Origin: MWDV01 sp002070715
GTDB lineage: Bacteria > Verrucomicrobiota > Verrucomicrobiia > Limisphaerales > MWDV01
DNA: 64,000 nucleotides
NCBI GenBank assembly: GCA_035411585.1
Contig: DAONTI010000006.1
Location: 62,001-126,000, forward strand
Direction: 5' to 3'
A program made the translations under genes and the position numbers. This document shows, piece after piece, positions 1 through 8,900 of this stretch (the first letter of the stretch is position 1; every line of letters starts with the position of its first letter). The notes under the pieces are model-generated. The model was not told where the DNA came from. It was given only the letters and a program-made list of their open reading frames with translations, and did not search any database.

Positions 1-2421
1 CAACTCGGCGACGATCTCGCGCTGGATGGAGAGAGGTGGGAGGGGGACATCGAAGGCGCGAATCTGTTGGTAGTTGAGCGCCTGTCGCGAAGCACCACTT
101 TGAATTCGCATGATGTAGTCTTGAAAGGATGGCTGATTGATTAAGAAACTCAGATATTCCGGCTCCACTTTGCCATGCTGAAGACGGATTATGCATACGT
201 GCTGATTTACGTTTGCCTCAGCTTTCTTGCGAAAAACAGCGCAGCGGCCGATGGATGCCCCTGTAATATTCAGCAGCACGTCGCCACATTTCACCTGCGA
301 CCGAGACATTTCTTTGTGAGTTTCATGTGTGATAAAGGCTGCATCAGAGAAATCACACTCGCCAACGAGAATGTTTTGGCTTCGGATGAAGAGCACCCCT
401 TCCGAAACATACGTCTTCTTTCCACCAAGGGGTGTGATACCACTTGCAACAAGATTAGCGCAGTCGCCCAACTTTACCATTGGCCACTTGGGATCAATGC
501 GGAGGGTGGGTTTGTAGTGGGTGAGGATTTGGCGGGCGGCTTCGATGATCTGGCGGTAGCCCTCCAACTCCGCCACCAGCCGCTCCTGCTCCGCCAGCGG
601 CGGGAGCGGGATTTCGTAGTTTCGCACGAACGAAAGAGCCAAACGCTGTTGGCCGGCTGTCCCTGTCATATTCTTGACGCCACGCTCGCGGAACTTTTTT
701 GACGAGATAAAGTAGTAGAGCAATTCCGGCAACAGCCGCTGCGTATCTGCACGAAGAACAATAAACTCCGTCGAGCCAAAGCCGATTCCGTTTCGGAGGC
801 CGCGTGCGATGCCGGCTTTCCCGTTCTCGAAGCAAGGCGTGATTTTTGCCAGAAGTACGTCGTCATTGCGGAAATAGGTATAGCCCTTGATAACTTCGGA
901 GCCCGGCTTTGTTTCAACAGTGTCGAAGGACGGTTGATGTTCGCGCAGTTGTGACATCGGCACGAAGCTGACGTCGAAATCACCCTTTAATTCGCTTTTT
1001 GGTGGGTTGATCTGACAGACAGATTCAATTCTCACCATCGGCCACTTGCCGGGGCGGACTTCGACGGCGCGGTAGCGGTCGCCCGACAAACTGATGTCCG
1101 GCGCGGCCAGCAGCCGTTTTCGCGGGACGGCGTGAGCCGAGCCAGTCTGATCGGTAGAACGCGTCGGACGGGGAGCGGACTTCCATTCTTGCAGCGCGCG
1201 GAGGGCGGCGGGCAGGTCGTTCTTTTCGATCGGTCTTCGTTGCGCGCCGAGGTCGAAGCCGTCGTTCTCGATTTTCACGAAGAGCACATCCGCGGCGCGC
1301 CGGGCCAGGGCGCGGTCGAGGAACAGGATGCTGGTCTTGACGCCCGAATACGGATTGAACACGCCGGCGGGCAGCGAGACCGCCGCCCAGAGGTAATTTT
1401 CCACCAGCATTTTGCGCAGGTTTTTGTAGGCGTTCTGGCTCTGAAAGATGATGCCTTCGGGCACGATGATGCCGGCGCGTCCGCCGGGGTTGAGGTGCTC
1501 GGCGATGTAGTCCACGAAGAGCACTTCGCTGCGTTTGGCTTTGATGGAAAACCGCTGGTGCGGGCGGATGCCGCCTTTTGGGGTCATGAAGGGCGGGTTG
1601 GCCATGATCACGTCGTAGCGTTCGTCCCAGCGTTCCTCGCTGGTGAGCGTGTCGTACTCGTGAATGACCGGGTTGGGGAAGCCGTGGAGGTAGAGGTTCA
1701 CGCGGGAGAGCCGCACCATGTCGGGCGCGATGTCGTAGCCGCAGAAGTTGGTCATCAGCCGGGCGCGTTCGTCGGGGGTGAGGGGAACAGTCGGACGGGG
1801 TGGACGGGGCGGACTATTCGGACAATTTTCGGCGAGGATGTGTTTATAGGCGGAGATGAGGAAGCCGGCGGTGCCGCAGGCGGGGTCGAGGAGGGTCTCG
1901 TGTTTCTGCGGGTCCATCACCGTCACAATGAAATCTATGATGTGGCGCGGGGTGCGGAACTGGCCGGCATCGCCCTGGGTGCCAAGGACGCTGAGCAGGT
2001 ATTCGTAGGCGTCGCCGAGCCGCTCGCTGTGTTCGTAGGTGAAGCCGTTGATTTCCTTGAGGAACAGGTTGAGCGTTTCGGGGTCGCGGTAGGGCAGAAA
2101 GACGCCTTTGAAGATGTCGCGGAAGAGTTGCGGGATATTTTGGTTCTGGTTCATCCGCTCGATGCCCTCGGCGTAGAGCGCGAGGCGTTCGTGGCTGCCG
2201 AGGCGTTTGTCGAGGAGGTTGGTCCAGCGGTATTTCCTGAAGTTGCCGGTGAAGAAGCTCGCCTTGCCGCCAAGTTCTTCGGATTGGCGGTCCATGTCGT
2301 CCATGAACTTGTAGATCAGCGCGATGGTGATCTGCTCGACCTGCGATTTGGGGTCGGGCACCTTGCCGACGAGAATGTCGCGGGCGCTGTCGATGCGGGC
2401 TTTGGTGGGGGCGTCTAACAT
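1..2421 (-). CDS. Type I restriction-modification fused methyltransferase-specificity protein HsdM-HsdS (partial, C-terminus beyond window)
   Basis: One uninterrupted minus-strand frame of 807 codons runs from ATG at 2421 off the left edge. Residues 1 to about 430 are an N6-adenine DNA methylase: an N-terminal HsdM bundle, SAM motif I DPACGTAGFL near residue 178, and catalytic motif IV NPPF near residue 273. From about residue 440 (DISLSGDRYRAVE) the same frame continues into an HsdS specificity subunit with two target-recognition halves. Each half ends in the conserved helix entry (IPLPPLAEQERLVAEL and VPLPPLSIQREIVAEL). I followed the codons across the junction at 1130-960 and found no stop or frameshift, so M and S are one polypeptide. 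HsdM and HsdS normally are separate proteins. The start overlaps the stop of the upstream gene by 7 bp. Two 9-bp-repeat tracts lie inside (1790-1823 in M, 1143-1181 in the M-S linker). Expected role: modification of the DNA site also cut by HsdR. Confidence 0.93.
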   Translation of the reverse strand, partial: MLDAPTKARIDSARDILVGKVPDPKSQVEQITIALIYKFMDDMDRQSEELGGKASFFTGNFRKYRWTNLLDKRLGSHERLALYAEGIERMNQNQNIPQLFRDIFKGVFLPYRDPETLNLFLKEINGFTYEHSERLGDAYEYLLSVLGTQGDAGQFRTPRHIIDFIVTVMDPQKHETLLDPACGTAGFLISAYKHILAENCPNSPPRPPRPTVPLTPDERARLMTNFCGYDIAPDMVRLSRVNLYLHGFPNPVIHEYDTLTSEERWDERYDVIMANPPFMTPKGGIRPHQRFSIKAKRSEVLFVDYIAEHLNPGGRAGIIVPEGIIFQSQNAYKNLRKMLVENYLWAAVSLPAGVFNPYSGVKTSILFLDRALARRAADVLFVKIENDGFDLGAQRRPIEKNDLPAALRALQEWKSAPRPTRSTDQTGSAHAVPRKRLLAAPDISLSGDRYRAVEVRPGKWPMVRIESVCQINPPKSELKGDFDVSFVPMSQLREHQPSFDTVETKPGSEVIKGYTYFRNDDVLLAKITPCFENGKAGIARGLRNGIGFGSTEFIVLRADTQRLLPELLYYFISSKKFRERGVKNMTGTAGQQRLALSFVRNYEIPLPPLAEQERLVAELEGYRQIIEAARQILTHYKPTLRIDPKWPMVKLGDCANLVASGITPLGGKKTYVSEGVLFIRSQNILVGECDFSDAAFITHETHKEMSRSQVKCGDVLLNITGASIGRCAVFRKKAEANVNQHVCIIRLQHGKVEPEYLSFLINQPSFQDYIMRIQSGASRQALNYQQIRAFDVPLPPLSIQREIVAEL

Positions 2422-3755
2422 GGGCGTGTTCCTTTGCAGTCGGGGTAGCCGGTGCAGCCCCAGAAGGCCTGGCCGGCATGCGGGCCTTGGCGGGCGGTGC
2501 GCCGGCGCATGGGTTTGTTGCAGCGGGGGCAGAGCGGGGCGGCCGGGGTGTGCGGTGCGTCGGACGGGGCGGACGGGGCGGACTTTTCGGACTGGTCGGA
2601 CCGCGACTTTGTGCGGGCGGCGTAGAGGCGCTCGGTGAAGCCGCCTTTTTCCAGAAAATCTTGTTCGAGGCGCTGGAGCTGCCGGCGGAGGAGGTAGCTG
2701 GCCTGGTTGATCAGGCAGAGCATGGTGTTTGCGGCGACCTCGGGTGGGGCGGTCTTGAGGTTGGACAGGTCTGACTTGTCTGACGAATCGGACAAACGGT
2801 GCCGCACCGCCAGCGCTTCTGGTGAATCCTTCGGCCAGAGGCGGAGGCCGCGCTGACGGAGGAAATCCTCAAAATCACGCATCAGTTCTTCGAGGCTGGC
2901 GCGGGCCACGTTGGTGAGCTTGAGTTCGGTCTTTTTGGAAGTGCCGGAGGCCACGCTGGCTTCGGCGATGTTCTGCACGCCGCTGCGGGCGGCTTGCACC
3001 ATTTGGTCGTGGGTGCGGCTGCGCTTTTCGATGAAGCGGTCACAGAAGATCAACGTGCCGTCATAGGCCAGTTCCGCAACCTGGAAACTGCGGAGTTTCC
3101 GGTAACCGCCATGGGGTGGCAGGAGTGGGTCGTTCATGACAGGAACTGGTTCAACGGAACATAATCTTTCACGTACTCGGGGATGACGTCGCGCCATTGG
3201 CCGAGGGCGCGGATGTCGTCCAGCGAGACTTTCGGGTTATCGGCGAATCGTCCGAACTCGCGGGTGTCCATGATCTGCCGGACGCCGCCATCGGTGACGT
3301 AGGCTTTGAAGAACTGGCGGATGACCGGCAGATGGGCGGCGCCGGGGCGGTGGATGGAAACAAACTTGGCCAGTTCGTCTTCGAGCAGTTCGTCCCTGGT
3401 CTTGAAGCGGTCAATTTCACCGAACACTTTGGCGAGCACCTCACGGAGCGTGATGCGGCGGTCGAGGGAGACGGCCCTCCGGAGTTTGTCGAGGTTGAAG
3501 AAATCTTCGGGCTTGTTGAACAGGTCGCGGGCGACGATTTCCTCCGCGCCCTGAATGTCGCCGCGCTCGTACCGGGCGCGCACTTCGGGCGCGGCTTTGA
3601 CCTGGTCCTCGAACCGCTCGAAGAACTTGCGGTCAATCTTCATGCCGTAGGCCGGCACGGCGTACTCAACCCGGGACTTCAGCGGGTCGGGATCAACATT
3701 GGTGTAGTCGGTGGCGGGCGCCGGACAAGTCTGACCGACAGGGCCGGCCGGACTG
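1143..3755. repeat. Five dispersed tracts of a 9-bp tandem repeat (GTCCGNNNN) inside the restriction operon
   Basis: On the minus strand the unit is GTCCG or GTCAG followed by four variable bases. Tracts are at 1143-1181, 1790-1823, 2559-2601, 2761-2793 and 3721-3755. Tract 2559-2601 reads GTCCGACCA, GTCCGAAAA, GTCCGCCCC, GTCCGCCCC, GTCCGAC. Tract 2761-2793 reads GTCCGATTC, GTCAGACAA, GTCAGACCT, GTCCAA. Because the unit is three codons, length changes keep the reading frame. The tracts are read in different frames in different genes (SDQSEKSAP in one, PNSPPRPPRP in another), so the selfish unit is the DNA and not a peptide. I noticed no comparable tract elsewhere in the window. Confidence 0.85.
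2415..3137 (-). CDS. Four-helix-bundle (S23/Avd-like) protein with C-terminal topoisomerase-type zinc ribbon
   Basis: A 240-residue protein between hsdR and hsdMS. The start ATG at 3137 overlaps the hsdR stop (ATGA) and its stop overlaps the hsdMS start, so all three genes look translationally coupled. The N-terminal half (from about residue 15) reads like the four-helix-bundle family related to the 23S rRNA intervening-sequence protein and Avd: FCDRFIEKRSRTHDQMVQAA, then NIAEASVASGTSKKTELKL. The C-terminus is a four-cysteine zinc ribbon of the topoisomerase I type (CPRCNKPM ... FWGCTGYPDCKG). Two spacers between these parts are encoded by 9-bp repeats and read as S-D-x or S-A-P repeats (2761-2793 and 2559-2601). 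I know of no established role for such a protein in type I restriction. A nucleic-acid-binding accessory is an inference from the zinc ribbon and the bundle. Confidence 0.85.
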   Translation of the reverse strand: MNDPLLPPHGGYRKLRSFQVAELAYDGTLIFCDRFIEKRSRTHDQMVQAARSGVQNIAEASVASGTSKKTELKLTNVARASLEELMRDFEDFLRQRGLRLWPKDSPEALAVRHRLSDSSDKSDLSNLKTAPPEVAANTMLCLINQASYLLRRQLQRLEQDFLEKGGFTERLYAARTKSRSDQSEKSAPSAPSDAPHTPAAPLCPRCNKPMRRRTARQGPHAGQAFWGCTGYPDCKGTRPC

Positions 3756-5653
3756 GCTGGTTTGAGCGGCGGGAGTTTGATGGTTTCGTCGTAATTGAAC
3801 TTTTCCTCGAAGTATTCGCAGTTGGCGAAGAAATCGAAGAGCTTGAACTTCTCCTTCGCTTGCGCGTGCTTCTCCGGGCCCTCCCGGAAGCGGAACGTGA
3901 ACTTGCGCGTGCCGCGGCCTTTGATCTGGATGAAGTCAGTCGGGGAAAAGACGGGGCGGAGCAGGGCGAGGTTGAGCAGGTCTTCACAATCGTAGCCGGT
4001 GGTCATCATGCCGACGGTGACGCAGACGCGCGTCTTGGCGCTGAGGTAGCCGTCGAGAAACCGGGTGTGGCCGTTGAGGTTGTTGTTGGCGAAACTGACG
4101 GCCATTTGCTGGGCGTCGGGGATGACGGAGGTCACCTGGACGGCGAAGTCGGAGTGGTACTTGCCGGGGAACAGCGCATGGGCGAGTTCATTCAGCTTTT
4201 GGGTGATGCGGGTGGCGTGATCCTGCCGCACACAGAAGACGATGCTCTTGCCAATCTCGCCGCTGAGCGGATCGCGCAAGGCGTTTTTCAGGAACGTCTC
4301 GCAGAAAACATGGTTGGTTTCATCCGAGAAAAATTTCTTCTCGAAATCCCTGCTGAAGAAGGTTCGCTCGACCAGTTCGCCGTCTTCGTTCTCGACCGGA
4401 ACGGAGTAGCCTTCGTCGGCGAGCAGTTGGGTGGTGATCTCGGTGCGGGCGTCCACGACGACTGGATTCAGCAGGAAGCCTTCGCGCACGCCGTCAATCA
4501 GGCTGTAGCGGAACGTCGGGATGCCGCTGGCGCAGCCGAAGGTCTTGTAGGTGTCGAGCAGTTGGCGGCGCTCCCATTCGCGCGGATCGCGGGCGTGGAT
4601 GCGGGCGGGGTCAATTTTTTTGAGGTAATCCTTCGGCGTGGCGGTGAGGCCGAGTTTGTAGCCGATGAAATACTCGAACACGGCGCGGCTGTTGCCGCCG
4701 ATGGACCGGTGCGCTTCATCCGAGATCACGAGGTCGAAATCGGTCGGTGAGAAAAGGCGGCGGTATTTGTCGTTGAACTGGAGGCTTTGGACTGTGGAGA
4801 CAACGATCTCGGCTTTGCGCCAGTCGTCGCGGTTGTCCTTGTAGATGACGGTGCGGTAATCGTTTTTCAGGTAGCGGACGAACGCTTTCCACGCCTGATT
4901 CTCCAATTCGATGCGGTCCACGAGGAACAAGACGCGCTGGGCGTTGCCGGAGCGCATGAACAGCTTGATGACGGCGGCGGCGGTGAGGGTCTTACCGGTG
5001 CCGGTGGCCATTTCGAAGAGGAAGCGGGTCTGGCCTTGCGCCACCGCGGTTTGCAGCGCGGCGACGGCGCGAAGCTGATACGGGCGCAGGAACTTCAGAT
5101 CGGCTTCTTTGATGTAGGCGGCGTGCTGGATGGGATCGCGCCAGCGCGGGTCGTTCCGGTAGTGCGCATTCTGGGTGATCGCGATGAAATCCTCGGCGAC
5201 CTTTTCGGCGACGAGCCGGTCGGGGTTGGGCTGGAAAGTGTGGAACTGACCGAGGGAAACCGGCGTCGGGAACTCGGTGATGATGGTCGGGTTGCCGGCT
5301 TCCAAGTCCCAGAAGTAATGCAGGTTGCCGTTGGAAAGGATGATGAAGCGGACGTTCTGCGCGCGGGCGTACCGGCGGGCCTGTTCTTTGCCGGTGAGCG
5401 GATCCAAGCTCTCACGCTTGGCCTCCAACACGGCAATCGGAAAACCACGCTCATCCAAGAGCAAGTAATCAATGAACCCGTTGGCGGTCTTCTCGAAATC
5501 GTCCCCGAGCGCGTCGAGCGTTGTCTGCTTCAGTTTGGCGCCGGCTTCGAGTCTGACGTTGGCCGGCCCTTTTGCGTCATCAAAAAACCGCCAGCCCGAT
5601 CGCTGGAGCAGCTCATTGATGCGGATGCGTGCTTTGGCTTCTTTGCCGGCCAT
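3134..5653 (-). CDS. hsdR: Type I restriction endonuclease subunit R (HsdR)
   Basis: An 839-residue ATP-dependent translocase and nuclease subunit. The N-terminal nuclease domain shows the D...ExK pattern (FIDYLLLDERGFPIAVLEAK, about residues 56-78). A superfamily 2 helicase core follows, with Walker A MATGTGKT near residue 216 and a DEAH box (VISDEAHRS) near residue 312. A C-terminal EcoEI-R-type region ends in VPLNQFLS. The frame is open further upstream to 5809, but the extra 52 residues are proline- and arginine-rich and unlike the family, so I chose MAGKEAKARI at 5653. No strong ribosome-binding site precedes it. This is the first gene of the operon. It contains a degenerate 9-bp-repeat tract at 3721-3755, encoding the linker after LPPLKPASPAGPVG. 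Confidence 0.95.
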   Translation of the reverse strand: MAGKEAKARIRINELLQRSGWRFFDDAKGPANVRLEAGAKLKQTTLDALGDDFEKTANGFIDYLLLDERGFPIAVLEAKRESLDPLTGKEQARRYARAQNVRFIILSNGNLHYFWDLEAGNPTIITEFPTPVSLGQFHTFQPNPDRLVAEKVAEDFIAITQNAHYRNDPRWRDPIQHAAYIKEADLKFLRPYQLRAVAALQTAVAQGQTRFLFEMATGTGKTLTAAAVIKLFMRSGNAQRVLFLVDRIELENQAWKAFVRYLKNDYRTVIYKDNRDDWRKAEIVVSTVQSLQFNDKYRRLFSPTDFDLVISDEAHRSIGGNSRAVFEYFIGYKLGLTATPKDYLKKIDPARIHARDPREWERRQLLDTYKTFGCASGIPTFRYSLIDGVREGFLLNPVVVDARTEITTQLLADEGYSVPVENEDGELVERTFFSRDFEKKFFSDETNHVFCETFLKNALRDPLSGEIGKSIVFCVRQDHATRITQKLNELAHALFPGKYHSDFAVQVTSVIPDAQQMAVSFANNNLNGHTRFLDGYLSAKTRVCVTVGMMTTGYDCEDLLNLALLRPVFSPTDFIQIKGRGTRKFTFRFREGPEKHAQAKEKFKLFDFFANCEYFEEKFNYDETIKLPPLKPASPAGPVGQTCPAPATDYTNVDPDPLKSRVEYAVPAYGMKIDRKFFERFEDQVKAAPEVRARYERGDIQGAEEIVARDLFNKPEDFFNLDKLRRAVSLDRRITLREVLAKVFGEIDRFKTRDELLEDELAKFVSIHRPGAAHLPVIRQFFKAYVTDGGVRQIMDTREFGRFADNPKVSLDDIRALGQWRDVIPEYVKDYVPLNQFLS

Positions 5654-5984
5654 GGGTTGTTCGCTCGCGCGCGCGATTCGGCCGCGCCGGGGGCAGCCCG
5701 TCCGGATCGGGACGGCAGCCGAAGCCACGCGAATTGGTTTTGTAAAATTATTCCCGCCGTTTTGTTTTAACGGACGCGGATAGCTTACGCCGGACCAACC
5801 GCGTTGCAAAGCACCGGTTTACGCCGGCGGCGGTTGAGGGAAGGCCCGTTTCGCCGCCGCCGGGGGAAGCAACCCGGCGTTCCCGGGCAATTTTTGTGAA
5901 ATACTTTTGAATGGACAAAGGCCTCCGGTTTTCTTTCTAGTAAGCGACTGTTTCGGTGGATGAACCGGATGATTGGCAGACCGC
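5654..5984. other. Intergenic region between divergent hsdR and the DUF2723 gene
   Basis: This 331-bp stretch separates two divergently transcribed genes and must hold the promoters for both. I see no convincing protein gene, RNA gene or repeat. The segment 5881-5940 is locally A+T-richer than its surroundings and is the likeliest promoter area for the plus-strand gene. Confidence 0.5.
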
Positions 5985-8900
5985 ATGGATAAAATAAAAT
6001 CGCCCAATCCGAAAGGCCCGACGCCTTCGGCCAGTTTGACGGGAAAAAGCGCGCCCGCCGGGGGGGCGCCGGGGCCGATGCCGCCCCTGTTCCGCCGGAT
6101 TGACTGGTTGACCTTTGCCGTGACGACCCTGGTCGTCATGATCGGCTATGCTTGGACGCTCGCACCGGATTTGACCCTGGAAGATTCCGGGGAACTGGCG
6201 GTGGCCTCGTACTACGCGGGGATTCCGCATCCGCCGGGGTATCCGGTGTGGACGATTTACACCTATTTTTGGAGCCTGATTCCCTTCAGTAACATCGCCT
6301 GGCGGGTGGCGTTGGGCAGCGCCTTCGCCGGCGCGCTGGCGTGCGGGTTGCTGGGGCTGATCGTTTCGCGGGGCAGCAGCATGCTCATGGAGGGCATCGA
6401 AGAATTGCGGACGATGACCGGCAAATGGGAGGGGGCGATTTGCGTGGTGTCGGGTTTTGTGACGGGCGGCCTGCTCGCGTTCAACGGCTTCATGTGGAGC
6501 CAATCGGTCATCGTGGAGGTGTACTCGTTCAGCGTGCTGTCGCTGGTGCTGGTGCTGCTCTGTCTGTTGCGGTGGATGTACGCGCCCGAGCAGAAACGGT
6601 ATCTCTACTGGTTGTTCTTCCTGTTTGGGATTTGTTTCACCAACCATCAATCGCTGCTGGTGGCGGCGATGGGCATTGAAGTGGCCATCCTCGCGGCGCG
6701 CCCGGCGTTGGGCCGGGATTTTCTGCTGGCCAACAGCCTCTGTTACCTCGGCGGCCTGGTCCTCAAGGCGGCGGGTCAACTGACCACGTTCAACAGTCCG
6801 CCCGGCCAGATGAACATGATGTTCGTCATCTTCAACCTGGTGGGACTGGCTTCGCTGGCCGGCCTGGGGTGGATGGTGGCGCGCACCCAAAAACTGTTGA
6901 CGGAATGGCGGCCCGTGTTGATCAGCGGCTTGTTGTTCCTGGTCGGCGCCGGGTTCTATCTGTACATGCCGGTGGCCGGCATGACGAATCCGCCGATGCA
7001 ATGGGGCTATCCGCGCACGGTGGAAGGGTTCGTTCACGCGCTCACCCGGGGCCAGTATGAGAAGGCTAATCCCACCAATTTTTTGAATGATCCCGGTCGT
7101 TTCGTCGCGCAACTGGGCGGATTGGTGGAGCAAGCGGCGGAGGAGTTTAGTTGGGTATTTCTGCTGATCGCGCTGGTGCCGTTCCTGTTCCTCCGCCGCA
7201 TGCAACACCGGGAACGCGCCTGGCTGATTGGGGTGACCGCCATCTACCTCTGCCTGGGGGTGTTGTTGATGATCTTGTTGAACCCGCCGCCCGACCGGGC
7301 CGCCCGGGAATTATTGCGCGTCTTTTTCACCGCGTCCCACGTGTGCGTGGCGTTGCTGGTGGGATACGGCCTGACACTGATCACCGCCTACATGGCCACC
7401 CAATACACCCGTTTCCGCCTCTGGGGCCTGCTCGGCGGCGCGGTGGCTTTCGCGCTGGCCTTCTTCTCCCTCACCCTGACCACGGAATCCATGTTCGGCG
7501 GCGAGGGGAAAGGCAATTCGCTGGGGGTGTTGTGGGAGGGCATCGGGAACGCCTTTTCGCCCCATCAGTACGGGTTGCCGATCTTTGCCGGCTTGCTGTT
7601 GCTGGGGATGACCGTGGTCTTCGTGGTGGGGGTGGCGGTGTATCGTCAGCGGGCGCCCCTGATGATCACCCTGGCCATGTTCGCCGTCATGCCCGGTTAT
7701 TCGCTCATGAAGAACTGGTTCGAGAACGAGCAGCACGGGCACTTGTTCGGCTATTGGTTCGGGCACGACATGTTCACGCCGCCGTTCAAGGCGCCCGACG
7801 GCACGCTCAGTTATGATCCGGAATTGCGCGCCAAGCTGCGGCAGGATCCGGAACAGGTCAAACTCATCTACCCGGAGATGGCCCGCAACGCGGTCCTCTA
7901 CGGCGGCACGGATCCCGGCCGGTTCTGCCCCACCTACACCATTTTCTGCGAAAGCTTCACCCCGCCGCGCTGCAAACCCAAGGATCCGCTCTATGACCGG
8001 CGCGACGTGTACATCATCACGCAAAACGCCCTCGCCGACGGCACATATCTGATGTACATCCGCGCCCACTACAACAAGAGCGATCAGGTCAAATACGACA
8101 CCCCGTTCTTCCAGCAACTGCTCCGGCCCGCGTCCGAAATCCGGAGCGATTACAAGACAAATGGTTTGGCGCGCCTGGCGGGGGCGTTGTTGGATCGTCC
8201 GCTCACGGCGTTGGGAGACGCCATTGAGAAAAACCGGCGCGCGGGATCATCGTACTTCACCGCCGCGGATCTGGCCGATGCATTCCCCGCCAAACTGCGC
8301 GGGGCGGCGGACCCGCTGTCCCAGTTTTTAGTGGCCAACCTGCGTCCCGGGACGCAGCGGTTGCTGGACGAGCCGAAAAAAATCCAAGCGGCCAAACGCG
8401 CGCTGGCCACCGACCTGAACGGCCTGTTGGAACGCGAGTTGATCCGGGCCCGTCAGATCGCCAAGAAACGCGCCGCGTTGGCGGCCTTGGAGGAAAAATT
8501 CTTCGGCAGCACGCCCAGCAAACGGCAGAAACGCCAGGTCGAATCGTTGCGCGCGGCGATTGAGGAACTGGCCCAGCCCGGTCCGTTGTACACCCCGGAC
8601 CGGTTTGCCCAAGTATCGTTGTCGGATTATCTGCTGGCGTTCATCCGGCAGAATCCGCAAAGCCACACCCGCATCCGGCTGAACCGGCTGTTGTTGGAGG
8701 CGGCTTATCCAGACTTGATCGCGCGCAGTCCGGGCGGCGTTTATCCCGATCGCGAAATCTTGATCGCCACGCCGGAGGATTCGCAACGCTGCTTCCACGA
8801 TTATCTGGAGGACGCCCAGCGCCGGCTCCGGCTCAACCAACTCAAGCCGGGCGAAAACGTGCAATTGGTCGGCCAGGGGGACGACCAGCGGGTCCAGGTT

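Noticed and set aside
1132..2418. Long open frame on the plus strand opposite hsdMS
   Set aside because: It is antisense to an obvious methylase gene and has a composition typical of the opposite strand of GC-rich coding DNA. The same applies to the plus-strand frames opposite hsdR (3197-4750, 4787-5770).
1143..2601. CRISPR-like array from repeated GTCCG units
   Set aside because: Units are 9 bp with no spacers and lie inside coding frames.
2415..3137. Avd of a local diversity-generating retroelement
   Set aside because: There is no reverse transcriptase or template/variable repeat pair in the vicinity, and the protein carries a zinc ribbon that Avd lacks. The FGE-like gene is 58 kb away.
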